Shown here piece by piece: positions 55,601-58,684 of a stretch of 64,000 bases of DNA. Location of the stretch: positions 1,128,501 to 1,192,500 of the forward strand of contig JALDNG010000105.1 of the NCBI GenBank assembly GCA_024349245.1, in the 5' to 3' direction. Position 1 is the first letter of the stretch, and each line of letters starts with the position of its first letter. A model generated the notes under the pieces. The model did no database searches. It had not been told where the DNA came from and was given only the letters and a program-made list of their open reading frames with translations. The translations under genes were made by a program, and so were the position numbers. Source of the DNA: Neodontobutis hainanensis (lineage: Eukaryota; Chordata; Actinopteri; Gobiiformes; Odontobutidae).

Positions 55601-55942
55601 ATTTATAATCTACTGAGGCTTTATTATAATTGAATCTATGTGTTTTTTTACTTTAATTGTATTTGTCGTTATGTCTGCGTCATAATTTCAAAGCTATTTC
55701 GAAACTCGTGCAGAAGCTCTCACCCAAATCCTGTCTGACCACTTCTTGCACTATCTCTAAATCCTCCTGAAATCTGTTGAAAAACTCCGTGACAAGTTAA
55801 AACAGGATAAACTCGGTTCTATCGCAGCTCTTTTTCTGGAGAAAGTCTGAGCGTCACGGAGCTCGATCCTACCTTTGCGGTCGGGGTCTGTGCACCAGCA
55901 GCGGGCGAGCAGCAGCAGGATGACCGCGGCACGGAGCTCCAT
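19313..55942 (-). CDS. egfr: Epidermal growth factor receptor (receptor tyrosine kinase), 27 coding exons
   Basis: Whole-gene entry. Family role: plasma-membrane receptor for EGF-type ligands; it dimerises and phosphorylates its own tail tyrosines. Coding exons in transcript order: 55942-55873, 37791-37640, 35286-35061, 33404-33270, 33072-33004, 32908-32790, 32089-31948, 31869-31756, 31680-31554, 31324-31251, 30582-30492, 30336-30137, 30061-29929, 29469-29379, 29208-29051, 28948-28916, 27515-27371, 26940-26818, 26717-26619, 26057-25872, 24059-23904, 23819-23744, 23161-23015, 22935-22838, 21538-21383, 21023-20933, 19614-19313. They sum to 3513 nt (1170 residues plus stop), with AG/GT boundaries and consistent phases. 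Layout: signal peptide about 1-17, extracellular part to about 645, membrane helix about 652-675, kinase about 718-985, tail to 1170. Kinase features: GSGAFG loop about 725-730, ATP-binding Lys about 751, HRDLAARN with catalytic Asp about 843, DFG about 861. EGFR is preferred over ERBB2/3/4 because juxtamembrane, kinase and C-terminal motifs (EYLMPYKE, AENLEYLGFAP) align best with EGFR. I cannot say which teleost copy (egfra or egfrb) this is. Least certain: the exon 25 donor. Confidence 0.96.
19630..20925. repeat. 27-bp array filling the last egfr intron
   Basis: Unit core GGACTAAACCAGACCCACCA with periodic CCTTTACCTTTACTTTAGAC inserts forming higher-order units. It occupies nearly all of the intron 19615-20932. 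Confidence 0.94.
20933..21023 (-). CDS. egfr: egfr exon 26: C-terminal tail
   Basis: Encodes NGLPLRANSGALRYITDPTL then SALDRDDSAHG. It corresponds to human exon 27 (RNGLQS ... RYSSDPTGALTEDSIDD) but is shorter. Acceptor TGACAG, donor CACG/GTACGA. Confidence 0.85.
21383..21538 (-). CDS. egfr: egfr exon 25: proximal C-terminal tail
   Basis: Encodes GELPSPSDSRFFSRLLSTDE then VEEYLMPYKEEGG, the acidic regulatory segment with the EYLMP tyrosine matching human DEYLIP. The acceptor is TTTGAG. The donor is uncertain: I chose AAGA/GTAAAG because it gives phase 0 into the next exon. The CCT/GTAACC site upstream is weaker and gives phase 1. Human has a separate 48-nt exon after this one, which I could not find here. 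Confidence 0.78.
21620..22730. repeat. 21-bp array filling egfr intron 24
   Basis: CTAAAACCTGTTCAGATCTG-type units, about 53 copies. It gives a 382-codon open frame on the plus strand (SKTCSDL repeats) only because the unit is 21 bp and stop-free. Confidence 0.94.
22838..22935 (-). CDS. egfr: egfr exon 24: end of kinase domain
   Basis: 98 nt, as in human. Encodes WMIDPSSRPRFRELVREFSE then MASDPHKYLVIQ. RPRFREL is the final kinase helix motif. Donor CAG/GTAAAA. Confidence 0.96.
23015..23161 (-). CDS. egfr: egfr exon 23: kinase C-lobe
   Basis: 147 nt, as in human. Encodes VTVWELMTFGLKPYDCISAS, then GERLPQPPICTLDVYMIMVK. WELMTFG and RLPQPPIC are diagnostic ErbB C-lobe motifs. The donor AAAT/GTGAGA splits the following Cys codon. 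Confidence 0.97.
23480..23645. repeat. About 53-bp repeat, three units, egfr intron 22-23 region
   Basis: Units contain GAGTCTGGACCTGGTCTAAG and CTAACTCTGTCTCCTTCATG. Confidence 0.8.
23744..23819 (-). CDS. egfr: egfr exon 22: kinase P+1 loop
   Basis: 76 nt, as in human. Encodes VPIKWMALESILQCTYTHQS then DVWSYG. VPIKWMALES and SDVWSYG are standard tyrosine-kinase motifs. Acceptor CCGTAG. Confidence 0.96.
23904..24059 (-). CDS. egfr: egfr exon 21: catalytic loop and DFG
   Basis: 156 nt, as in human. Encodes GMNYLEERHLVHRDLAARNV, KITDFGLAKLL, and SEYHADGGK. The HRD aspartate, the DFG aspartate, the leucine equivalent to human L858 and the activation-loop tyrosine are intact, so an active kinase is expected. 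Confidence 0.97.
24120..24770 (+). mobile_element. Degenerate LINE-like fragment (egfr intron 20)
   Basis: The plus strand reads VQKTKEMVVDFRRSGTHQHS then PLFTSGSAVE, a connection-region motif common in fish non-LTR reverse transcriptases, with stops and frameshifts around it. A distal part (24.64-24.77 kb) may be the 3' section. It is non-functional and the family is not certain. Confidence 0.5.
25146..25467. repeat. AT-rich array (TATAAATATTATATAAACAT)
   Basis: Imperfect 14- to 31-bp units in egfr intron 20, almost pure A/T and largely self-complementary. Confidence 0.9.
25872..26057 (-). CDS. egfr: egfr exon 20: alpha-C helix, gatekeeper and hinge
   Basis: 186 nt, as in human. Encodes EAYVMASVDNSYVCRLLGIC, then QLVTQLMPYGCLLDYVRQHR and LLNWCVQIAK. 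The first Glu is the alpha-C glutamate. The gatekeeper Thr (QLVTQLM) and the hinge-proximal Cys (YGCLLDY) equivalent to human T790 and C797 are both present. Confidence 0.97.
26619..26717 (-). CDS. egfr: egfr exon 19: ATP-binding lysine
   Basis: 99 nt, as in human. Encodes GLWFPEGEHVTIRVAIKVLR then EATSPKANQEILD. The Lys of VAIK is the catalytic beta-3 lysine. VAIKVLRE resembles ERBB2 at one position (V for human EGFR E), a substitution to remember when classifying. Confidence 0.97.
26818..26940 (-). CDS. egfr: egfr exon 18: kinase start, glycine-rich loop
   Basis: 123 nt, as in human. Encodes LVEPLSPSGQAPNQALLRVL, KETEIKKLRVLGSGAFGTVF, K. GSGAFG is the nucleotide-binding loop. Confidence 0.97.
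27371..27515 (-). CDS. egfr: egfr exon 17: transmembrane helix and juxtamembrane
   Basis: 145 nt, one codon longer than human. Encodes a hydrophobic stretch AAAVVGGLLVVMVLSLVVYV followed by the basic stop-transfer RRRKITRKRTMRRLLQERQ. This is the single membrane span and the juxtamembrane activation segment. Confidence 0.96.
27625..28640 (+). mobile_element. L2-type LINE fragment, copy 1 (egfr intron 16, antisense)
   Basis: Plus-strand reverse transcriptase remnant: PFLSKVLEKF, SAAFDTIDAVLINRLKDVFG, GISGSALSWLESYLCDRS, GVPQGSVLGPILFSLYVTPL, HCYVDDTQLYLPIKV. The order of palm motifs is that of fish L2 (Maui-like) elements. The active-site box is YVDD. It is 5'-truncated, lacks a block after LLLIG, and ends in the L2-like 3' segment GAGGGTCTAAGGAC. 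It has no intact ORF and is inactive. Confidence 0.85.
28916..28948 (-). CDS. egfr: egfr exon 16: short exon closing the ectodomain
   Basis: 33 nt against 39 in human. Encodes CSGPGLSGCI, matching the human CTGPGLEGCP segment, with two codons missing before the membrane helix. Acceptor CTGCAG, donor AG/GTAAAT; phase 2 on both sides. Too short to be found as an open reading frame. Confidence 0.88.
29051..29208 (-). CDS. egfr: egfr exon 15: domain IV
   Basis: 158 nt, as in human. Encodes GPDQCSQCSHYRDGPHCVAR, then HIWKYPDSQNLCQPCHLNCS. Cysteine spacing and the DGPHCV motif fit EGFR domain IV. Confidence 0.95.
29379..29469 (-). CDS. egfr: egfr exon 14: domain IV
   Basis: 91 nt, as in human. 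Encodes EPREVALGHLCVECHSDCLP and DGHLTCSGP. Acceptor CACAG, donor CCG/GTCTGT. Confidence 0.94.
29929..30061 (-). CDS. egfr: egfr exon 13: cysteine-rich domain IV begins
   Basis: 133 nt, as in human. Encodes KALCDAQCSDEGCWGPGPSL, CVTC, and CVEACNLLQG. The GCWGPGP motif marks the start of domain IV. Confidence 0.95.
30137..30336 (-). CDS. egfr: egfr exon 12: domain III C-terminal half
   Basis: 200 nt, as in human. Encodes GYSLVVMNATKLRWLGLRSL, KEISSGNVLL, and WKRLFKTSDQNIV, ending DFC. The donor at TGCT/GTGGGT was chosen because it keeps phase 1 for exon 13 and reproduces the human length. Confidence 0.92.
30492..30582 (-). CDS. egfr: egfr exon 11: domain III
   Basis: 91 nt, as in human. Encodes SLLVLSWPENMTSLSVFENL then EIIRGRIIH. 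ENLEIIRGR is a highly conserved ErbB motif. Confidence 0.95.
30603..30700. repeat. 11-bp array (TCTGAACCAGG)
   Basis: About eight units of the GGTCTAAACCA-type core, starting 20 bases upstream of the egfr exon 11 acceptor. Confidence 0.88.
30695..30935 (+). mobile_element. Interspersed repeat with AACCGGAGTACCCGGAGGAA core (egfr intron 10)
   Basis: Contains the widespread fish repeat words GGAAACCGGAGTACCCGGAG and GAACATGCAAACTCCACACA and a closing GGGAATTGAACCCAAGACC. Family unnamed here. A related partial copy is at 12.23-12.34 kb. Confidence 0.6.
31251..31324 (-). CDS. egfr: egfr exon 10: domain III
   Basis: 74 nt, as in human. Encodes DPHYNIPEMEPDKLEYFRTL then KEITG. Acceptor TCCAG, donor ACCG/GTGAGT. 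Confidence 0.94.
31554..31680 (-). CDS. egfr: egfr exon 9: start of ligand-binding domain III
   Basis: 127 nt, as in human. Encodes CDGIGVGALQNTLGVNATNI and SFRNCTKINGDLHIRLSTFL, the opening of the second L domain, with an N-glycosylation sequon NAT. Confidence 0.95.
31756..31869 (-). CDS. egfr: egfr exon 8: end of domain II
   Basis: 114 nt, one codon shorter than human exon 8. Encodes HNYVVTEGSCVRSCSSGKYE and onward to CKDCDGPCPK. Donor AAAG/GTGAGA. Confidence 0.93.
31948..32089 (-). CDS. egfr: egfr exon 7: domain II dimerisation-arm region
   Basis: 142 nt, as in human. Encodes ACRLFNDNGTCKDTCPP, then a tyrosine-containing arm and FTFGATCVKACP. This is the region that carries the receptor dimerisation loop in EGFR. 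Confidence 0.95.
32385..32420 (+). repeat. Fragment of interspersed repeat
   Basis: GACCTGGATGACTGAGAACC then TTCACAGA is the reverse complement of the word at 16858-16885. Confidence 0.4.
32790..32908 (-). CDS. egfr: egfr exon 6: cysteine-rich domain II
   Basis: 119 nt, as in human. Encodes FTKLDCAAQCSWRCQG and CCNEHCAAGCTGPTATDCL, with cysteine spacing of ErbB domain II. Only a 95-bp intron separates it from exon 5. Confidence 0.95.
32943..32984. repeat. Hexanucleotide repeat (TAATGC)n in a 95-bp intron
   Basis: Seven TAATGC-type units take almost half of egfr intron 5 (32909-33003). Confidence 0.92.
33004..33072 (-). CDS. egfr: egfr exon 5: first cysteine-rich domain begins
   Basis: 69 nt, as in human. 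Encodes CQKCDASCVKDACWAPGPEH followed by CQK, the furin-like cysteine pattern opening domain II. Confidence 0.94.
33096..33268. repeat. Degenerate GGTCTAAACCA-type repeats
   Basis: 11-bp words with variants fill most of egfr intron 4 (33073-33269). Confidence 0.75.
33270..33404 (-). CDS. egfr: egfr exon 4: end of domain I
   Basis: 135 nt, as in human. Reads EIIKGGVKITHNPLLCNIET and WFDILDKATSP, the C-terminal turns of the first L domain with its conserved cysteine. Acceptor TATCAG, donor AAT/GTGAGT. Confidence 0.94.
33725..33910 (-). mobile_element. SINE/LINE tail fragment, reverse orientation (egfr intron 3)
   Basis: The minus strand contains GCTTTGGATAAAAGCGTCTG followed by CTAAATGACTAAATG, the widespread fish SINE/L2 3' tail, ending in a TA-rich run. 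The segment to 33910 seems to be the body of the same insertion. Confidence 0.6.
33918..35055. repeat. 21-bp array abutting egfr exon 3 donor
   Basis: CTGTAGTTCTGTCTCTGGGG-type units, about 54 copies. It starts about 6 bases into the intron after exon 3. On the transcript strand it is open in the exon 3 frame (ETELQSP/DRTTIPR repeats) to about 33868. Confidence 0.95.
35061..35286 (-). CDS. egfr: egfr exon 3: domain I with 14-residue insertion
   Basis: Encodes SIKEVGGYVLIGMNEAEAVP and onward through LVVSNYQLSSEIMSDL to LLLSNLS. It is 226 nt against 184 nt in human, so 42 nt (14 codons) longer with the phase kept. The extra residues lie after the conserved SNY in a Ser/Asn/Lys-rich stretch. 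The donor TCAG/GTAAAAAC is followed within a few bases by a 21-bp minisatellite. Confidence 0.92.
35588..35802. repeat. 11-bp array (AGGTCTAAACC), egfr intron 2
   Basis: AGGTCTAAACCAGGTTTAAA-type units with AAACCAAAACC interruptions. Confidence 0.88.
36575..37625. repeat. 22-bp dimeric array, egfr intron 2
   Basis: AACAGGTCTAAACCTGGACT units, about 47 copies, ending 15 bases from the exon 2 donor. Confidence 0.93.
37640..37791 (-). CDS. egfr: egfr exon 2: start of ligand-binding domain I
   Basis: 152 nt, identical in length to human exon 2. The protein starts VCQGSSNQLNQLG and continues through MFSNCTVVLDNLEIT, matching the first strands of the L1 ligand-binding domain. Acceptor TTGTAG, donor CAG/GTCTGT. 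Separated from exon 1 by an 18-kb intron full of repeats. Confidence 0.95.
37945..38130 (+). mobile_element. tRNA-derived SINE
   Basis: The head has a Pol III A box (TGGCTCAGTGGTAGAGCGG) and B box (GGTTCAATTCC). The body has TGTCCTTGGGCAAGACACTT, common in fish SINEs. It is not a tRNA gene: the acceptor stem arms do not pair and the body continues. Confidence 0.72.
38250..39565. repeat. CACACACACCTGAGCAGAAA minisatellite, egfr intron 1
   Basis: About 60 units of 19-25 bp. All three minus-strand frames stay open for about 440 codons because no unit has a stop in any of them. Confidence 0.93.
39566..39800. repeat. 11-bp array (AGGTCTAAACC / AGGTCTAAAGC)
   Basis: Directly continues the CACACCTG array without a spacer. 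Confidence 0.88.
39978..41455 (+). mobile_element. L2-type LINE fragment, copy 2 (egfr intron 1, antisense)
   Basis: Same subfamily as copy 1, with the same odd SAAFDTID-AVLINRL junction. It has GVPQGSVLGPILFSLYVTPL and HCYADDTQLYLPIKV; the catalytic box is YADD. The reverse transcriptase frame runs to about 40491 and resumes in another frame (40448-40930), so it is frameshifted. The 3' end is GGGCTATACAAAAATAAATG plus a short TGTCT tail, typical of L2. It starts and ends in units of a 52-bp minisatellite. Confidence 0.87.
41104..41152. repeat. CA-rich microsatellite inside L2 copy 2
   Basis: ACACATACACAGAC-type run within the 3' part of the LINE. Confidence 0.75.
41455..42215. repeat. 52-bp array following L2 copy 2
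   Basis: Units hold CTCTGTAAAACTCTTCTTCT and AAGTGTGTTTTTCACTCTTC, about 15 copies. A shortened unit precedes the L2 at about 39948-39977. Confidence 0.94.
42670..43155. repeat. 11-bp array (TAAACCAGGTC)
   Basis: About 43 units with TAAACCTGGTC and TAAACCGGGTC variants, egfr intron 1. Confidence 0.92.
43295..44190. repeat. 13-bp array (TGTTCATCTCTAG)
   Basis: About 68 units with TGTTCATGTCGAG and TGTCCATCTCTAG variants. Confidence 0.94.
44191..45520. other. Unique part of egfr intron 1
   Basis: No exon or recognisable element; AT-rich sequence, short open frames only. Confidence 0.5.
45525..45590. repeat. Short 11-bp array (TCTGAACCAGG)
   Basis: Five or six units of the GGTCTAAACCA-type core. 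Confidence 0.8.
45690..46085. repeat. 11-bp array (TAGTCCTGGTC)
   Basis: About 35 units, with TAGTCAGGTA deletions recurring in blocks. Confidence 0.92.
46330..46510 (+). mobile_element. SINE fragment, 5' truncated
   Basis: Shares TGTCCTTGGGCAAGACACTT with the copy at 38.0 kb and carries the typical tail TTGCTTTGGATAAAAGC then AATGAATAAATGTGAATG. The tRNA head is missing except for a B-box remnant. Confidence 0.65.
46685..48490. repeat. 23-bp array (AAAGTCTGGTTTTGTTCA)
   Basis: About 75 units in two flavours, 23 bp with TTGATAAAG and 29 bp with GTTGGATTATTAAAG. A block of about 270 bp recurs (47.8 and 48.1 kb). Confidence 0.95.
48905..49560. repeat. 11-bp array (TAACCCAGGTC to TAAAGCAGGTC)
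   Basis: About 59 units that change from TAACCCAGGTC on the left to TAAAGCAGGAC on the right. Confidence 0.93.
49858..50205. repeat. 11-bp array (CCTGGTTTAGA), opposite orientation
   Basis: About 31 units, the reverse complement sense of the array 300 bp to the left. Confidence 0.92.
50320..52655. repeat. 12-bp array (CACTGAAGCTCA), about 194 units
   Basis: Perfect 12-bp phase over 2.3 kb with CACTAAAACTAA variants. Stop-free on both strands, so it mimics 740-codon proteins (LTLK repeats on plus, FSVS repeats on minus). Confidence 0.96.
52767..52889. mobile_element. Foldback element with 35-bp inverted arms
   Basis: Arms 52767-52801 and 52855-52889 are reverse complements at 33 of 35 positions (CTTACC...GTGAGATTTATTACAC). 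The loop is 53 bp. It could be a small MITE or a hairpin RNA source; no coding capacity. It lies in egfr intron 1 just after the 12-bp array. Confidence 0.6.
53355..53930. repeat. 11-bp array (ACTCTGGTCTA)
   Basis: About 52 units with ACTCTGGTCTG variants. Confidence 0.94.
53930..55118. repeat. 14-bp array (GAGTACAGAGTGTT / GAGTAAAGACTGCT)
   Basis: About 84 units of two alternating types. Long blocks recur, for example the stretch around 54.24-54.47 and 54.87-55.11 kb. Confidence 0.95.
55119..55740. other. AT-rich 3' neighbour of egfr exon 1, intron 1
   Basis: Unique AT-rich sequence next to exon 1. No exon or element recognised. Confidence 0.5.
55873..55942 (-). CDS. egfr: egfr exon 1: start codon and signal peptide
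   Basis: Encodes residues 1-23. ATG sits in a strong context (A at -3, G at +4). The protein begins MELRAAVILLLLARCWC, a hydrophobic secretory signal, followed by a charged DPDRK stretch where human EGFR has its mature N terminus. The donor reads AAAG/GTAGGA, leaving phase 1 as in human exon 1. No other in-frame upstream ATG was used because the nearest upstream ATG is in another frame and stops before this one. Confidence 0.9.
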
Positions 55943-56200
55943 GTTCCGCTTCAGAGAGCCTCGTCTGGGCGCTCAGCGGGACATACCCGCTCCATTATGG
56001 GCTCAGTAGTCAGTGAAGTGCTCCGGAGACGGACTGAGGCTGAGACGGAGCTGAACACGGGTCACACCTCGAGGTCACGCCCATTTTCGGAACGAGGCCA
56101 CGCCCACTCTCAGCGCGGTTTCAGCAGGATTTCCCCTGAACTCTCAATAAACACTGGCTCTTACAGCTGCAGTGGATGTATGGAAGCACTTTAGGGTCAA
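55943..56200 (-). promoter_or_regulatory. Probable egfr 5' leader and core promoter region
   Basis: GC-richer DNA directly upstream of the start codon, with two CCACGCCC (KLF/Sp-type GC-box) motifs near 56080-56110 and no clear TATA box. It is a TATA-less promoter by position and composition only; the transcription start is unknown. Confidence 0.4.
55951..55995 (-). other. Candidate upstream ORF in the egfr leader
   Basis: An ATG at 55995 with a good context (A at -3, G at +4) opens 14 codons and ends TGA at 55951-55953, eight bases before the egfr start codon and in a different frame. Whether the mRNA starts upstream of it cannot be seen from sequence. Confidence 0.45.
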
Positions 56201-56285
56201 AACAATACAATGAGTCGTTAAACATTTATAACACACTTCCTGATGTTTTCCTTCTTTTTCAAGTTTGGCTCGTGTTTAATGCAGT

Positions 56286-56286
<1 letters not shown>

Positions 56287-56345
<59 letters not shown>

Positions 56346-56354
56346 ACACACACA
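56287..56354. repeat. (CA)n microsatellite
   Basis: About 33 CA units with one CATA interruption. Confidence 0.97.
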
Positions 56355-56427
56355 GTGATCTGTTTTATTTTACAGAGAAAGGGCTGCAAAGAAACACAAG
56401 AACAAGGCATTTTTATGAAAAAAATAC

Positions 56428-56556
56428 AAGACTCTGACTCTTGTATCAGACTGACTCTGACTCTTGTATCAGACTGACTCTGACTCTTGTATCAGACTGA
56501 CTCTGACTCTTGTATCAGACTGACTCTGACTCTTGTATCAGACTGACTCTGACTCT
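56428..56556. repeat. 23-bp array (CTGACTCTTGTATCAGACTG)
   Basis: Five to six near-perfect units. Confidence 0.93.
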
Positions 56557-56815
56557 TGTGAGACCTGCTTTAGACCTGGTTTAGACCTGGTTTAGACCTG
56601 GTTTAGACCTGGTTAAAGCCTGGGTCAGACCTGGGTCAGACCTTGTTTAGACCTGGTTTAGACCTGGTTTAGACCTGGTTAAGACCTGGTTAAAGCCTGG
56701 TTTAGACCTGGTTTAGACCTGGTTTAGACCTGGTTTAGACCTGGTTAAAGCCTGGTTCAGACCTGGTTCAGACCTGGTTCAGACCTGGTTTAGACCTGGT
56801 TTAGACCTGGTTTTC
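56557..56815. repeat. 11-bp array (CCTGGTTTAGA)
   Basis: About 23 units upstream of egfr. Confidence 0.9.
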
Positions 56816-57285
56816 AGTAGAAGAAGTACAGCCTGGACTTGTTTTTGTGAAACAAGTTCAAACTCTCTTAATTTATCTTTTCCATCTTCAGCCTTTGACC
56901 AATCAGAAGACAGCACAGAGACAGGCCTTAGACCAACGAAACCAGAGCTGTATGTATGTTGTATTTATATAAATATATATAAAAAACACTAAAGGGATTT
57001 AAATGAACCAATGACCTTTCAGCTGGTTCCTGCCCGGCGACAGTCAGTCACTGTTAGAAACAAACGAGTAAAGATTTTCCATTAAAGGCCTTTGTCTGCT
57101 TTTGTTTCTGCTTTATCGACAAAAAATGAACCAAGAATTTTTAACTAAAACATGTCAAACACAAAGATATGAATTATGAATAAACACAATAATGCAGCGA
57201 CGGAAATCAGTGAAGCATCGCCACCAAACACTGGACAAAGCAGCTTTTAGATTTTAAATTTTAAAGAGAAATAAGTCTAATAGCA
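56816..57285. other. Unique intergenic segment
   Basis: No gene, RNA or named element seen. Confidence 0.5.
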
Positions 57286-57289
57286 TTAT

Positions 57290-57780
57290 GCAGGTCTAAA
57301 GCAGGTCTAAAACAGGTCTAAAAGAGGTCTAAAACAGGTCTAAACCAGGTTTAAAGCAGGTCTAAAACAGGGCTAAAAGAGGTCTAAAACAGGTCTAAAA
57401 CAGGTCTAAAAGAGGTCTAAAAGAGGTCTAAACCAGGTCTAAAACAGGTCTAAACCAGGTCTAAAAGAGGTCTAAAACAGGTCTAAACCAGGTCTAAAAG
57501 AGGTCTAAAACAGGTCTAAAAGAGGTCTAAACCAGGTCTAAAACAGGTCTAAAAGAGGTCTAAAACAGGTCTAAAACAGGTCTAAAAGAGGTCTAAAACA
57601 GGTCTAAAAGAGGTCTAAACCAGGTCTAAAACAGGTCTAAAACAGGTCTAAAGCAGGTCTAAAACAGGTCTAAACCAGGTCTAAAACAGGTCTAAAACAG
57701 GTCTAAAACAGGTCTAAAACAGGTCTAAACCAGGTCTAAAGCAGGTCTAAACCAGGTCTAAACCAGGACTAAACCAGGTC
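57290..57780. repeat. 11-bp array (TAAAACAGGTC), first of a duplicated pair
   Basis: About 44 units with TAAAAGAGGTC variants. Confidence 0.93.
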
Positions 57781-58537
57781 TTTGGTGGAAAATGTTCAGA
57801 AGCGTTAAACGTAACAGAGATCGACACAAACATCGTCCTTATTTATTTGGGTTTGGTCCAGTTGGATTCAGACGAGTTCAGGTTTAGTGATTTTTTTTTT
57901 TATAGACATGACCAATGCTACCACTATAACTTTACTTATTTACCCACAAAGCATTGCGTTTTAATCCTATTTGTAATGTTTTTCCCAGGTCTAAACCAGG
58001 TCTAAAACAGGTCTAAACCAGGTCTAAAGCAGGTCTAAAGCAGGTCTAAAACAGGTCTAAAACAGGTCTAAACAACCAGGTCTAAAGCAGGTCTAAAACA
58101 GGTCTAAAGCAGGACTAAAGCAGGACTAAAGCAGGTCTAAAGCAGGTCTAAATCAAGTCTAAACCAGGTCTAAATCAGGTCTAAAGCAGGTCTAAACCAG
58201 GTCTAAATCAGGTCTAAAGCAGGTCTAAAACAGGTCTAAAGCAGGTCTAAAGCAGGTCTAAACCAGGTCTAAAGCAGGTCTAAACCAGGACTAAAACAGG
58301 TCTAAACCAGGACTAAAACAGGTCTTTGGTGGAAAATATTCAGAAGCGTTAAACGTAACAGAGATCGACACAAACATCGTCTTTATTTATTTGGGTTTGG
58401 TCCAGTTGGATTCAGACGAGTTCAGGTTTAGTGAATTTTTTTTTTTTATAGATATGACCAATGCTACCACTATAACTTTACTTATTTACCCACAAAGCAT
58501 TGCGTTTTAATCCTATTTGTAATGTTCTTCCCAGGTC
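57781..58537. repeat. Tandem duplication, period about 544 bp
   Basis: The unique block TTTGGTGGAAAATGTTCAGA onward (57781-57986) returns at 58325-58537 with few differences, separated by another 11-bp array (57987-58324). Array plus unique block were duplicated together. Confidence 0.9.
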
Positions 58538-58577
58538 TTCACGCGCGGCAGTCTTTCCCGTTGATTTTAGAGAGAGC

Positions 58578-58591
58578 GCGCCCTCTGCTGG
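58578..58591 (-). promoter_or_regulatory. CTCF-like motif upstream of egfr
   Basis: Minus strand reads CCAGCAGAGGGCGC, a full match to the CTCF core consensus, in a short unique GC-rich segment (58537-58640) between two large repeat arrays, 2.6 kb upstream of the egfr ATG. Confidence 0.45.
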
Positions 58592-58684
58592 ACTCCACCT
58601 GTAAACACCACCAGCCGCACGTGAACGTCCTGAAACCTTTCAGAGCATGTTTCCAGGTCAACACTTCTGCCCCGAGTCTCCAGA

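Noticed and set aside
19313..55942. Assignment as erbb2, erbb3 or erbb4
   Set aside because: ERBB3 lacks the intact HRD aspartate; ERBB2 and ERBB4 have other C-terminal ends. The juxtamembrane, QPPICT, EYLMP and AENLEYL motifs fit EGFR best, although VAIKVLRE is ERBB2-like at one site.
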